Of a stretch of 58,112 nucleotides of DNA, positions 30,839-38,951 are shown piece after piece. The stretch is from assembly GCF_001746295.1 (NCBI RefSeq), contig NZ_MJAH01000034.1:1-58112 (forward strand). The letters run 5' to 3'. How positions within the stretch are numbered: position 1 is the stretch's first letter; each line of letters starts with the position of its first letter. The notes under the pieces are model-generated. The model saw only the letters and a list, made by a program, of their open reading frames with translations, had not been told where the DNA came from and searched no databases. Position numbers and translations under genes: made by a program. Source of the stretch: Streptomyces sp. LUP47B (GTDB lineage Bacteria; Actinomycetota; Actinomycetes; Streptomycetales; Streptomycetaceae).

Positions 30839-31160
30839 CGTGACTCTCCCACTGGTCATAGGCGTGCCGGTTGGGGGTCCCCCCGGCGGAGGTTGTGGGC
30901 GGGTAGAGCTCGGCTCCGAGTCCCGCCCACTCGGAATCGTGGCAGAAACAAGGCGTTCAGGGGACGTCTTCGGCACCCTGTGTCCGGTGGTTTTGATCGC
31001 ACGTGCGTCGGCACGTCGGTGAAGGACTCACCAGCGCACTCGTCGCCGCCACGAGCGGGATCGTACGCGGCTTTCCCAAGAGCCCGTGCACGGCCACCTG
31101 TTCAGCGCACCGTGGGTGCGCCGCCGGTGCGCCGACGGGCTCGGGGCGCGCGTATCTTCG
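30839..31160. other. Intergenic region without recognisable gene (about 320 bp)
   Basis: The space between the TadA-associated gene and the 60-residue protein shows no RNA, repeat or convincing ORF in six frames. It should contain the promoter for the tadA pair. Confidence 0.6.
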
Positions 31161-31343
31161 TTACCAGCGGAAGGTCCGCATACGCATCGCGTGTCGCAGC
31201 CGGGCCACCTTCGCTCGGCGTGGCTGCACCCGGTCACGCAGTTCTCTGGCCTCCGCGAGATCGCGCAGGAACTGCGCGCGACGGCGCCGGCGCGCGGCGT
31301 CGGTCTCCTGTGACGACGGTTCATGCTCAGGCAGGTCAGGCAT
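31161..31343 (-). CDS. Small basic conserved protein (60 aa), divergent to upp
   Basis: ATG 31343 opens a 60-residue protein starting MPDLPEHEPSSQETDAARRR, very rich in Arg, Ala and Leu. It is predicted helical throughout, ending AMRMRTFRW. I recognise similar proteins beside upp in other Streptomyces, but not a function. The Arg-rich helix could bind nucleic acid. Starts of this gene and upp are 96 bp apart and divergent, so they share a control region. Confidence 0.75.
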   Translation of the reverse strand: MPDLPEHEPSSQETDAARRRRRAQFLRDLAEARELRDRVQPRRAKVARLRHAMRMRTFRW

Positions 31344-31439
31344 CGGTTCACCACCCCAGTCCGTCCCTCCCACTTTCCCCCGGTCGGACGGTTTGACGCC
31401 AGCGCGAGGGGTGCGGTCGACCCGGCTACTGTTGTGGCC

Positions 31440-32075
31440 ATGCGTCTCCACGTCGTCGACCACCCTCTGGTCGCACACAAACTCACCGCGTTGCGCGACC
31501 AGCGCACCGACTCCGCGACCTTCCGTCGTCTCGCCGACGAGCTGGTCACCCTGCTCGCGTACGAGGCCACGCGCGACGTGCGGACCGAGGCGGTCGACAT
31601 CCGGACACCGGTCGCCCCCACGACCGGTGTGAAGCTGTCGTATCCGCGCCCGCTGGTGGTGCCGATCCTCCGTGCCGGGCTCGGCATGCTGGACGGCATG
31701 GTGCGTCTGCTGCCGACCGCCGAGGTGGGTTTCCTCGGCATGATCCGCAACGAGGAGACGCTGCAGGCCACCACGTACGCCGCGCGTATGCCGGAGGACC
31801 TCTCCGGGCGGCAGGTCTACGTCCTCGACCCGATGCTCGCGACCGGTGGCACTCTGGTCGCGGCGATCCGTGAGCTGATCAAGCGCGGCGCGGACGATGT
31901 GACGGCGGTGGTTCTGCTGGCCGCCCCGGAGGGCGTGGAGATCATGGAGCGCGAGCTGGCGGGGACTCCGGTCACGGTGGTGACGGCCGCGGTCGACGAC
32001 CATCTCAACGAGCATGGCTACATCGTCCCGGGCCTTGGGGACGCGGGGGATCGGCTGTACGGGGCGGCGGAGTAG
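31440..32075 (+). CDS. upp: Uracil phosphoribosyltransferase
   Basis: A 211-residue enzyme converting uracil plus PRPP to UMP in pyrimidine salvage. The PRPP-binding loop is VYVLDPMLATGGTLVAAI. The flexible/uracil-binding segments are VPILRAGLGMLDGMVRLLP and GYIVPGLGDAGDRLYG at the C-terminus, all as in bacterial Upp. ATG 31440 has TACTGT (31427-31432) 7 nt upstream and no ribosome-binding site, so a leaderless mRNA is possible, although no good -35 is visible. It is followed by copy 2 of the dispersed element. Confidence 0.96.
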   Translation: MRLHVVDHPLVAHKLTALRDQRTDSATFRRLADELVTLLAYEATRDVRTEAVDIRTPVAPTTGVKLSYPRPLVVPILRAGLGMLDGMVRLLPTAEVGFLGMIRNEETLQATTYAARMPEDLSGRQVYVLDPMLATGGTLVAAIRELIKRGADDVTAVVLLAAPEGVEIMERELAGTPVTVVTAAVDDHLNEHGYIVPGLGDAGDRLYGAAE

Positions 32076-32084
32076 CGGCGCTGG

Positions 32085-32557
32085 CTGCGGGTGCGTGGGG
32101 GTGGGCGTTTTGCGCAGTTCCCCGCGCCCCTGGGTGCCTGCGGCGGCCTGTTTCGGTCCGGTGGGGGCCTTTGTAGCGCGTGAGGGTGTGCTGTGGGTCG
32201 GGGCCGGGGTGGGGGGTGTCCGTCCTCGGTCCGGCGATTCGGCTGCTTCAACAGTGCTCGGTGACGGACGCCGGCCGCTGCGGGCGGACACCCCCCACCC
32301 CGTCCCCTTCTCGCCGTACGCGGCGAACGGTCCGTCGTGGCGCGCCGTGGGGCGAATGGTCCGTCGTGGCGCGCCGTGGGGCGAATGGTCCGTCGTGGCG
32401 CGCCGTGGGGCGAATGGTCCGTCGTGGCGCGCCGTGCGGTGAACGGTCCGTCGTGGCGGGGGTGACTGCAACTCCTTAGGGGCGCGGGGAACTGCGCGAC
32501 CAGCCCCCACCGGGCCGCAGCCGCCCGACAACCGAACCCGGCACCCCCGTAAGCGCC
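32085..32557. repeat. Dispersed intergenic element, copy 2
   Basis: The core is 32112-32497, again exactly 386 bp, with the same perfect 20-bp terminal inverted repeat (32112-32131 and 32478-32497) as copy 1. Left and right halves match copy 1 closely, for example the shared GACGGACGCCGGCCGCTGCG segment, while the middle differs by a clean 29-bp tandem array. It fills the whole gap between upp and the LytR_C gene. Confidence 0.8.
32325..32458. repeat. 29-bp tandem array inside dispersed element copy 2
   Basis: Units starting GAA(C/T)GGTCCGTCGTGGCG begin at 32325, 32354, 32383, 32412 and 32441, exactly 29 bp apart. The three middle units are nearly identical and the last is incomplete. Copy 1 holds only degenerate traces of the same unit. 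Confidence 0.9.
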
Positions 32558-32572
32558 CAGCCCTACGACACC

Positions 32573-33214
32573 TCAGCAGCTCTTCTTCGATGCCGTAGGC
32601 GTCGGGTGGGGGGCGCTCAGCGCGGTCAGTGCCTTGTCTGCGGCCGCCTTGCTGGTGAGGCTCTTGAAGCCCGTCCCGATGATCAGGTCGACCTCGGCGC
32701 CCTTGCGGGTGTCCGTGCGGGTCTCGGCGGCGGCCAGCTGCGTCGCGAGGACCGGTAGTGAGGTCTTGAGGGCGGACGACGGACCGAGCACAATCCCCGT
32801 GCCCTTGACCTTCTTGTCGTAGGTCGCCGTCGCGTTGCCCACGTCGCCGATCTTGAAGCCCCGCTTCTTGAGCTCGTCCGCCGTCTTCTTGGCGAGCCCA
32901 CCGCGAGCCGTGGCGTTCAGGACGTTGACGGTGATCTGGCCCGGTTTGGGGAAAGCGGCCGGGGAGGGGGAGGGGGACGCGCCGGCCTTCTTCGTGCAGT
33001 CCCCTTTGGAACCGACCGCGGAGGCTTCGTCCCCACCGCCCGTGAACACGTCGATGAGCTGGAGTGTGCCCCAGCCGACCAGGCTCAGCGCGGCGACGGA
33101 GGCCACCACGCCGAACACGAGCCTGCCACGCCGCCGGGGCCGACGCATCCGGGGGTACTTGTCGCCCGTGATCCGGTACTTACCGCCCATGCCGGGGGGC
33201 GTCAGCATGCTCAT
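32573..33214 (-). CDS. Membrane-anchored LytR_C-domain protein
   Basis: A 213-residue protein with a basic cytoplasmic start, one membrane helix (about residues 31-55), a Ser/Pro linker and an external LytR C-terminal domain (about 92-200: ITVNVLNATARGGLAKKTAD, GFKIGDVGNATATYD, VDLIIGTGFKSL). In LCP proteins this domain accompanies the catalytic part that attaches polymers to peptidoglycan. Here the catalytic LCP domain is missing, so a binding or accessory role at the cell wall is likely. Stand-alone LytR_C proteins are common in actinobacteria. It is in series with the small protein upstream. Confidence 0.9.
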   Translation of the reverse strand: MSMLTPPGMGGKYRITGDKYPRMRRPRRRGRLVFGVVASVAALSLVGWGTLQLIDVFTGGGDEASAVGSKGDCTKKAGASPSPSPAAFPKPGQITVNVLNATARGGLAKKTADELKKRGFKIGDVGNATATYDKKVKGTGIVLGPSSALKTSLPVLATQLAAAETRTDTRKGAEVDLIIGTGFKSLTSKAAADKALTALSAPHPTPTASKKSC

Positions 33215-33314
33215 GGGCGCAGCGTAGTGCCGCCCGGGCTGCGATGCCTACTAGATGATCATTGGCCACGGCGCAGGTGAACCCGAAAGGGCCAAACCTT
33301 TACAGCGCGGTCAC

Positions 33315-33611
33315 TCAGTCCAGCTCGAGAACACGCGCGTGCAGCACCTGTCGCTGCTGGAGCGCAGCTCGCACCGCGCGGTGCAGTCCGTCCTCCAGGT
33401 ACAGGTCGCCCTGCCATTTCACGACGTGCGCGAACAGGTCGCCGTAGAACGTGGAGTCCTCGGCGAGCAGGGTTTCCAGGTCGAGCTGGCCCTTGGTCGT
33501 CACCAGCTGATCGAGGCGGACCGGGCGCGGTGCGACGTCCGCCCACTGCCGGGTGCTTTCCCGGCCGTGGTCGGGGTACGGCCGGCCGTTTCCGATGCGC
33601 TTGAAGATCAC
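33315..33611 (-). CDS. Conserved actinobacterial 98-residue protein
   Basis: A 98-residue protein starting MIFKRIGNGRPYPDHGREST. The C-terminal half reads YLEDGLHRAVRAALQQRQ then HARVLEL. I recall such proteins being labelled VapB-type antitoxin in automated annotation, yet no toxin gene is adjacent here. The DGLHR segment instead resembles the DGxHR signature of ParB/sulfiredoxin-like folds. I therefore leave the function open. It is strongly conserved in Streptomyces from memory. The gene is upstream of the LytR_C gene on the same strand with a 100-bp gap. Confidence 0.8.
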   Translation of the reverse strand: MIFKRIGNGRPYPDHGRESTRQWADVAPRPVRLDQLVTTKGQLDLETLLAEDSTFYGDLFAHVVKWQGDLYLEDGLHRAVRAALQQRQVLHARVLELD

Positions 33612-33863
33612 ACGGAAAGCCTACCGGCCAAGACCTTCCGGGCGCAGCCATGGCGACCGAGTGTGACGCTGGAAAAAAGCCGCGAAAGTGAACATAGCGG
33701 GAGCAGGGGTTTGGTATGAGCGAGCGAAAGGACCCGCCGGAGGGCGTCACGGGGGCCGTGGCGGGAACCACCGACCGGTCCATGCCGGAGGCACAGTCCG
33801 GCTCCGCCGCTCTGCCCGGGGAGGCCCTGGCTCAGCTCGCGTGGCGCCAAGGGCCCGGACGAG

Positions 33864-34019
33864 ATGAAGGCCGCGCCCACGTCCCGGAAGAAGGGCCCCT
33901 CCGTCGTCGAGCAGGTTGTCGGCAGTGGCATGTTCAAGTCGCTCGCGCGGTCGCCGGGCACGCGGATCGGGCGGGAGATCACCCGCTCGCTCTTCGGTAG
34001 GGCCCGGAGGAGGCGGTAG
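33864..34019 (+). pseudogene. C-terminal relic of a HerA-like (DUF853) helicase gene
   Basis: The frame from ATG 33864 to TAG 34017-34019 encodes VVEQVVGSGMFKSLARSPGT followed by RIGREITRSLFGRARRRR, which matches the conserved C-terminal tail of DUF853/HerA-like ATPases. The ATPase domain is absent. Upstream (33612-33863) frames do not continue the homology; a different frame starting MSERKDPPEGVTG at 33716 has no recognisable relation. It may still be translated as a 51-residue peptide. Confidence 0.55.
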
Positions 34020-34038
34020 TCCCGCCTCCTCCCGAGGA

Positions 34039-34158
34039 TCAGCCGCGCTTCTCCTCTCTCAACGGAGGCTTCTTCTTCGTGCTCTGCGGTTTCGGCGCAC
34101 TGCGTGCGGCCTCCGCGCGCAGCAGGGCGCGCAGGATCGCGTACGGGTCGTTGGGCAT
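34039..34158 (-). CDS. Very small conserved protein (39 aa)
   Basis: ATG 34158 is preceded by AAGGAA at 7 nt. The 39 residues start MPNDPYAILRALLRAEAARS and end in a Lys/Arg-rich tail (KKKPPLREEKRG). I recall nearly identical short proteins in other Streptomyces. No function is known. The amphipathic first half and basic tail suggest a helix that binds protein or nucleic acid. It is below usual gene-finder length limits. Confidence 0.65.
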   Translation of the reverse strand: MPNDPYAILRALLRAEAARSAPKPQSTKKKPPLREEKRG

Positions 34159-34209
34159 GACGGTGTTCCTTGCGTGAGTGCTGAGCAGGCCTGCGGTGAG
34201 CGGGCTCTG

Positions 34210-34527
34210 TCAGCAGCGCAGGACCACGGAACGCAGGGCGCGCAGCACGTACGGCGGCCGCGGCGACGCCGGGACGGGGTGGTCCACCGGCACTCCGGGA
34301 GCCGGCTCCGGTCGCGGAGCGGGGCGCAGAGGTACGGCCGCACGGTGGACGGCCCGGGCCGGTGGCCGCAGGGGGGTGTCGAGGACGTCGTACTCGACGA
34401 GCTCCCCGGCCGGAACGGGCGGCATCGCCTGCGCCTGGAAATGCGCCCCGGGAACCAGCAGCGCGAGCAGCAGCACGAGCGTGCGCAGCCAGTCACGGCT
34501 GCCCGGGGCACGTCGTACGGAACTCAC
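34210..34527 (-). CDS. Small exported Pro-rich protein
   Basis: A 105-residue protein with a signal-like N-terminus (basic MSSVRRAPGSRDWLR then LVLLLALLVPGAHFQAQA). A Pro/Val/Arg-rich exported part of about 70 residues follows and ends LRSVVLRC. The single terminal Cys is notable. No domain is recognised. It is upstream of the 39-residue gene on the same strand (51 bp). Similar proteins occur in this position in other Streptomyces from memory. Confidence 0.65.
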   Translation of the reverse strand: MSSVRRAPGSRDWLRTLVLLLALLVPGAHFQAQAMPPVPAGELVEYDVLDTPLRPPARAVHRAAVPLRPAPRPEPAPGVPVDHPVPASPRPPYVLRALRSVVLRC

Positions 34528-34563
34528 ACAGGTCGTCTCCCCGCCCGGCGCACGTGATTCATC

Positions 34564-34736
34564 ACTTCGGCCGCCCGATTCACCCGGTCGCAGCAGCGGG
34601 CGCGTGCGGTGGTGCGGTGGGGGCGTGGCGGATGTCGGAGGTGGCGCCCGTGCGTTGCCGGACGGCCGTGTGCATCGTGACTTCGGCTGCGGGGTTCACC
34701 CGGTCGCGGGAGGACGCATGCCGGTGGTGCGGTGGT
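34564..34736. repeat. Imperfect direct repeat of about 57 bp, period 116
   Basis: 34564-34620 and 34680-34736 both run ACTTCGG...TTCACCCGGTCG...GGTGGTGCGGTGG with roughly three quarters identity. They lie between the exported Pro-rich protein and the HhH gene. The function is unknown and the stretch is non-coding. Confidence 0.55.
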
Positions 34737-34772
34737 GGCTGGGCGGGGCTCGTCCGGGGCTGTGGGTGCCGG

Positions 34773-35360
34773 CTAGGGCTTCTTGGCCGCCTTCGCCGCC
34801 GCCTTCATCTCCTGTTTGTGGGCGCGGACCTTGGTCAGGGAATCGGGGCCGGTGATGTCGGCGACGGACCGGAAGGACTTCGGCTCGCCGTACGCGCCCG
34901 CGGCCTCGCGCCAGCCCTTCGGCTGAACGCCGAGCTGCTTGCCCAGCAACGCCAGGAAGATCTGCGCCTTCTGCTTACCGAACCCCGGCAGCTCCTCCAG
35001 GCGGCGGAGCAGCTCGCGGCCGTCGGCCACGCCCTTCCACACCAGCTCGGCCCGACCGTCGTAGTGCTCGACCAGGTACTGGCACAACTGCTGGATCCGC
35101 TTGGCCATCGAGCCGGGGTAGCGGTGCACGGCCGGCTTCTCGGAGAGCAGCGCGGCGAAGGCCTCCGGTTCCTGCGCGGCGATCTCGTGCGCGTCGAGGT
35201 CGTTCGCGCCGAGGCGGTCCGCGATGGTGCGGGGGCCCTTGAACGCCCACTCCATCGGGACCTGCTGGTCCAGCAGCATCCCGACCAGCGCGGCGAGCGG
35301 CGAGCGGCCGAGGAGTTCGTCGGCCTCGGGGTCCTGGGCGAGGTGAAGGGTGACGTCCAT
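34773..35360 (-). CDS. HhH-GPD-type DNA glycosylase-like protein
   Basis: From ATG 35360 (or ATG 35372) the protein has 195 residues. LLDQQVPMEWAFKGPRTIAD is the N-terminal helical part, and LRRLEELPGFGKQKAQIFLA is the helix-hairpin-helix with the expected GxGxxxA-like turn. Such folds are used by base-excision DNA glycosylases. The catalytic Asp that usually follows the HhH by about 18 residues is not evident at that place, so activity is uncertain. The C-terminus is Lys/Ala-rich. No other repair gene is adjacent. Cytoplasmic. Confidence 0.88.
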   Translation of the reverse strand: MDVTLHLAQDPEADELLGRSPLAALVGMLLDQQVPMEWAFKGPRTIADRLGANDLDAHEIAAQEPEAFAALLSEKPAVHRYPGSMAKRIQQLCQYLVEHYDGRAELVWKGVADGRELLRRLEELPGFGKQKAQIFLALLGKQLGVQPKGWREAAGAYGEPKSFRSVADITGPDSLTKVRAHKQEMKAAAKAAKKP

Positions 35361-35393
35361 GTCCCCGATCATGCCTGTGCCGAGGGTTCGCCT

Positions 35394-36131
35394 CTACCGG
35401 GAGCCGGTGGACTGCTCCCTCCAGTAGCCGAGCGCGTTCACCCGTTCCTTGGCCACGCCGAGCTCCTTGCGGACGTACGACGACAGCGCCCTGGTCGTCG
35501 CCGTGTCGCAGGCGATCCACACATACGCGTCCGGGTGGCTCGTCAGCAGACCGGGCAGATCCGCTTTCACCTGGGCCACCAGATGCGCGCCGGAGTCGAG
35601 GCGGAGGACCCGGCGGACCTCGTGGCGGGACGGGTCGGTGCGGAAGGGGAGGTCGTCGTCGCCGCCCTCGAACCAGACGGTCGCGGGGGAGGAGTCCAGG
35701 GCGCCGAGGAGGGAGTTGAGGGCGGGCAGGGAGGCCGGGTCGCCGATGGCGAAGACATGGGTGGGCTCGGGGTCGGGGCGCTCGAAGCCGGTTCCGTGGA
35801 CGGTGGCCTCGACGGTGTCGCCGGGCTTCGCCGTCCGGGCCCAGTCGCTGGCCACGCCGTCGTGCAGCGCGAACTCCAGGGTGAAGGTGCCCGCCCCGGG
35901 GTCCGGGTCGACCAGCGTGTACGCGCGCTGGTGCGGTTTGCCCGCGGCGGAGAACCACAGGCGCACCCACATCGTCGGGTGGACGCCGGTGACCGCCAGC
36001 ATCCCGCCGTCGGTGAGGTGCACCCGCCGGTACGCCCCGGTGACGTCCTCGGCGCCGGTCACGGTGAACACGAAGTCCTTCGCGCGCAGCAGTCGCAGGA
36101 CCGCTCCCTCCCAGCCGTGCCCCTGCCCCAT
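35394..36131 (-). CDS. Siderophore-interacting protein (FAD-dependent ferric-siderophore reductase family)
   Basis: ATG 36131 follows AAAAGG and gives 245 residues. The FAD-binding half has HQRAYTLVDPDPGAGTFTLE with the RxYT motif and FALHDGVASDWARTAKPGD. The NAD(P)-type half starts HVFAIGDPASLPALNSLLGA and ends LGVAKERVNALGYWREQ. These enzymes reduce iron from ferric siderophores inside the cell. An iron box (36174-36192) lies 42 bp upstream, so repression by an IdeR/DmdR1-type regulator under iron sufficiency is expected. Divergent to the acylase operon, which may be controlled from the same box. Confidence 0.94.
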   Translation of the reverse strand: MGQGHGWEGAVLRLLRAKDFVFTVTGAEDVTGAYRRVHLTDGGMLAVTGVHPTMWVRLWFSAAGKPHQRAYTLVDPDPGAGTFTLEFALHDGVASDWARTAKPGDTVEATVHGTGFERPDPEPTHVFAIGDPASLPALNSLLGALDSSPATVWFEGGDDDLPFRTDPSRHEVRRVLRLDSGAHLVAQVKADLPGLLTSHPDAYVWIACDTATTRALSSYVRKELGVAKERVNALGYWREQSTGSR

Positions 36132-36173
36132 GACCTTTTCACCCCTCGCGTACGATTCCCCCACCGGGGAAAC

Positions 36174-36192
36174 TTAGGTAAGCCTAACTTAA
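36174..36192. promoter_or_regulatory. Iron box (IdeR/DmdR1/DtxR-type operator)
   Basis: TTAGGTAAGCCTAACTTAA is a 19-bp palindrome close to the actinobacterial iron-box consensus TTAGGTTAGGCTAACCTAA. It sits between the divergent siderophore-interacting protein and penicillin-acylase genes and could control both. Confidence 0.88.
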
Positions 36193-36210
36193 ACGGAAGC
36201 GGGTTCGAGG

Positions 36211-38316
36211 GTGAGTATCGAGATCTACCGCGACGCCTGGGGGATTCCCCATCTCCGCGCGGGCAGCGCGCGTGAACTCGCCCGCGCCCAGGGCCTGGTC
36301 ACCGCCCGCGACCGTGCCTGGCAGCTCGAGGTCGAACGGCATCGCGCGCAGGGCACCTCGGCCGCCTTCCTCGGTGCCGGATCCCTGTCCTGGGACACCT
36401 TCGCAAGACGGGCCCGCCTCGACGACACGGCGAGACGCTGCTTCGGGGCGCTGGAGAGACGGGACCCGGAGACGGCCGACTGGGTGCGGGCGTACGTCGA
36501 CGGCGTGAACGAGGAGCTGCCGGGCACGCGGGCCCCGGAGTTCGCCCGCGTCGGCCTCGCCCCCGGACGCTGGGAGCCCTGGACCCCGCTCGGCGTCTGG
36601 CTCGCCACCCACATCCTGTTCGCCGGCTTCCCGGCCAAGCTCTGGCGGGACGAGGCGCTACGGCACCTGGGCCCGGACGCGGTCGGCCTGTTCGCCGCCG
36701 ACGGCCCGGGCACCTCCGGCAGCAACGGCTGGCTGGTCGCCGGCACCCGCACCACCACCGGCCATGCCGTCCTCGCCGGCGACCCGCACCGCTACATCGA
36801 GGAACCCGGCGTCTACCAGCAGATCCGGCTCGCCTGCCCCGAGTTCGACGTCCTCGGCCTCGCCGTCCCCGGCGTCCCCGGCATCGCCCACTTCGGACAC
36901 ACCGGCACGGTCGCCTGGTCCATCACCAACGCCATGGCCGACTACCAGGACCTGTACCGGGAGCGACTGCGCCGCACGGGCGCCGGGGTGGAGGCCCTCG
37001 GCCCGGACGGCGTCTGGCACCGCGCCGGCCGGCACACCGAGACGGTCGAGACGGCGGGCGAGACCCCGGTCGAGATCGAGGTGATCGAGACCGGTCGGGG
37101 GCCGGTGATCGCGGGGGGTCCGGAAGGGCTGGACGGAGGGGTCTCGGAGGAGGAACGGCCGGGTTCTCCGGGCACGCCCGTGGCCCTCTCCCTCCGCTAT
37201 CCGCCCCGGGTCACCGAGGACCTCGGCTTCAGCGCCCTGCTCCCTCTCCTCCGGGCCCGCCGCACCGCCGACGTGGACCGGGCGTTCGACCTGTGGGCCG
37301 AGCCCGTGAACGTCGTCCAGGCCGCCGACACCGAGGGCGGGCTGCTGCACCGGGTCGCCGGCTGGGTCCCCGTGCGCGCGGAGGCCAACCGGCTGCACAC
37401 CGTCCCCGCCTGGGAGCCCGGCCACGACTGGCAGGGCCGGCACGACCCTGCCCGCGCCGGTCTCACCGACGGCATCGCCGTGATGGCCAACCAGCGCGGC
37501 CCGGCCGCCCCGCTCGGCGTGGAGTTCGCCCCGCCCCACCGGGCCGACCGCATCACCGCCCTGCTGCGGGACAAGGAGCGGTGGTCGGCCGCCGACATGC
37601 CCCGGATCCACACGGACACCCATCTCGCCTCGGCACAGCCCCTGTTGGATCACATCGAGGCCCTGGACGGACTGAGCCCCGAGGCCGTGACCATGAGGCA
37701 AACGATCCTTCACTGGGATCGCCGCATGGTCGCGAGCAGCCGGGAGGCCGCCCTCTACGCCGCCGTCCGCAGCGCGGTCGTACGACGGCTCGCCGCCCAC
37801 CCCGCTTTCGCGGCCCTGACCGCCCCGCCCGCCTACCCGGACGTCCTCCTCCCCTGGCTCGGCCTCGTCCCCCGTGTCGCCTTCGCGCTCGAACACCTCC
37901 TGCGCGCCGAGGAGCTGTACGGCATCGACCGCGCCGGGATCGTACGGGCCGCCGTGGAGGAAGTGGCCGCCGAGCCGCCGCGGGGCACCTGGGGCGACAC
38001 CCATCGCCTCGCCCCCTGGCGGGCGCTCTCCGAGAGCGACGGGGACGCCCCGGCCCTCTCCGGTGACCACGACTGCGTCCTGTGCACGTCCGCGGTCCCA
38101 GGACTCACCGACCTCGCCGCCCGCGGCCCCGCCGCCCGTTACGTCTGGGACCTCGCCCGCCGCGAGGACAGTCTCTGGGTGGTCCCGCTGGGCGCCTCCG
38201 GCCTGCCCGGCTCACCCCATCACCGCGACCAACTCCCCCTGTGGCTCAGGGGAGATCTCGTCCCGGTCGGCAGCGACTGGCAGCACCTGACCAAGGAAGA
38301 CCGAGGAGACCTGTGA
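36211..38316 (+). CDS. Penicillin acylase-family Ntn-hydrolase (cytoplasmic)
   Basis: A 701-residue protein from GTG 36211. The start IEIYRDAWGIPHLRAGSARE is the alpha-subunit signature. The autoproteolysis site is TSG-S-N-G-W, with Ser as N-terminal nucleophile at about residue 170. VMANQRGP and further beta-subunit blocks follow (HFGHTGTVAWSITNAMADYQ). Family members cut amide bonds of beta-lactams, homoserine lactones or lipopeptides. No signal peptide is present, so a cytoplasmic substrate is likely. The iron box immediately upstream and the siderophore-type acetyltransferase coupled downstream suggest a role in processing a siderophore or its precursor; that is inference. Confidence 0.92.
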   Translation: MSIEIYRDAWGIPHLRAGSARELARAQGLVTARDRAWQLEVERHRAQGTSAAFLGAGSLSWDTFARRARLDDTARRCFGALERRDPETADWVRAYVDGVNEELPGTRAPEFARVGLAPGRWEPWTPLGVWLATHILFAGFPAKLWRDEALRHLGPDAVGLFAADGPGTSGSNGWLVAGTRTTTGHAVLAGDPHRYIEEPGVYQQIRLACPEFDVLGLAVPGVPGIAHFGHTGTVAWSITNAMADYQDLYRERLRRTGAGVEALGPDGVWHRAGRHTETVETAGETPVEIEVIETGRGPVIAGGPEGLDGGVSEEERPGSPGTPVALSLRYPPRVTEDLGFSALLPLLRARRTADVDRAFDLWAEPVNVVQAADTEGGLLHRVAGWVPVRAEANRLHTVPAWEPGHDWQGRHDPARAGLTDGIAVMANQRGPAAPLGVEFAPPHRADRITALLRDKERWSAADMPRIHTDTHLASAQPLLDHIEALDGLSPEAVTMRQTILHWDRRMVASSREAALYAAVRSAVVRRLAAHPAFAALTAPPAYPDVLLPWLGLVPRVAFALEHLLRAEELYGIDRAGIVRAAVEEVAAEPPRGTWGDTHRLAPWRALSESDGDAPALSGDHDCVLCTSAVPGLTDLAARGPAARYVWDLARREDSLWVVPLGASGLPGSPHHRDQLPLWLRGDLVPVGSDWQHLTKEDRGDL

Positions 38317-38951
38317 GCTCTGTGAGACCTGTGGGACCGATGTCCGAGACCCCCACGCGTGAAGCGTTCCACACCCAGACAGTTGACGGCTTCGGCACCG
38401 TCCGCGTCCTGCGGCTCGACCCGCACGCCGACGCCGCGACCGTCCACGCCTGGGTGCGTGAGGAACGGGCCGCGTTCTGGGGCATGAACGGCCTCACCAG
38501 GGAGCAAGTGGCAGAGATCTACGCCCACGTGGACACCCTCGACACCCATCACGCCTATCTGCTGGAGAAGGACGGCGAACCGGCCGGACTCCTGCAGACC
38601 TACGAGCCCGAGGCGGACCGCGTCAGCGAGTGCTACCCCGTGGAACCCGGTGACATCGGCATCCACCTGCTGCTCCCGCCCCCCGGCCCGCAGGGCACGC
38701 ACCCCGGCTGGTCGTCGGCGCTGCTGTCCGCCGTGGCCTCGTACGTGCTGCTGGGTCTGGACAAGCGGCGGGTCGTGGTCGACCCCGACGTGCGCAACGA
38801 GAAGGCCATCGCCCGTTTCCTCAAGCAGGGTTTCGTGGCCGGTGCCGCGGTCGTGCTGCCGGAGATCGACCTGCCGGACGTGTACCTGCCCGAGAAGCAT
38901 GCCCAACTGGCGTTCCTGACAAGGGAGGTAGCCTTCCCGGGTGACGCCTGA
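38313..38951 (+). CDS. GNAT acetyltransferase of the siderophore (IucB/RhbD) type
   Basis: GTG 38313 overlaps the acylase stop (GTGA) and follows GAGGAG; ATG 38340 is an alternative. The 212-residue product has the siderophore-acyltransferase blocks WVREERAAFWGMNGLTREQV, DIGIHLLLPPPGPQGTHPGW and KRRVVVDPDVRNEKAIARFL, as in IucB-like N-hydroxylysine acetyltransferases. It should acylate a hydroxylated amine or similar. No siderophore synthetase is in the window, so it may modify or resist a siderophore or serve tailoring. Cotranscribed with the acylase, cupin and SDR genes, all overlapping. Confidence 0.9.
   Translation: MSSVRPVGPMSETPTREAFHTQTVDGFGTVRVLRLDPHADAATVHAWVREERAAFWGMNGLTREQVAEIYAHVDTLDTHHAYLLEKDGEPAGLLQTYEPEADRVSECYPVEPGDIGIHLLLPPPGPQGTHPGWSSALLSAVASYVLLGLDKRRVVVDPDVRNEKAIARFLKQGFVAGAAVVLPEIDLPDVYLPEKHAQLAFLTREVAFPGDA

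Noticed and set aside
32325..32458. 29-bp repeats as a CRISPR array
   Set aside because: Units are directly adjacent with no spacers and no cas genes are present in the window.
33315..33611. VapBC toxin-antitoxin pair
   Set aside because: No PIN-domain toxin gene is adjacent and the protein lacks a recognisable AbrB or ribbon-helix-helix motif.
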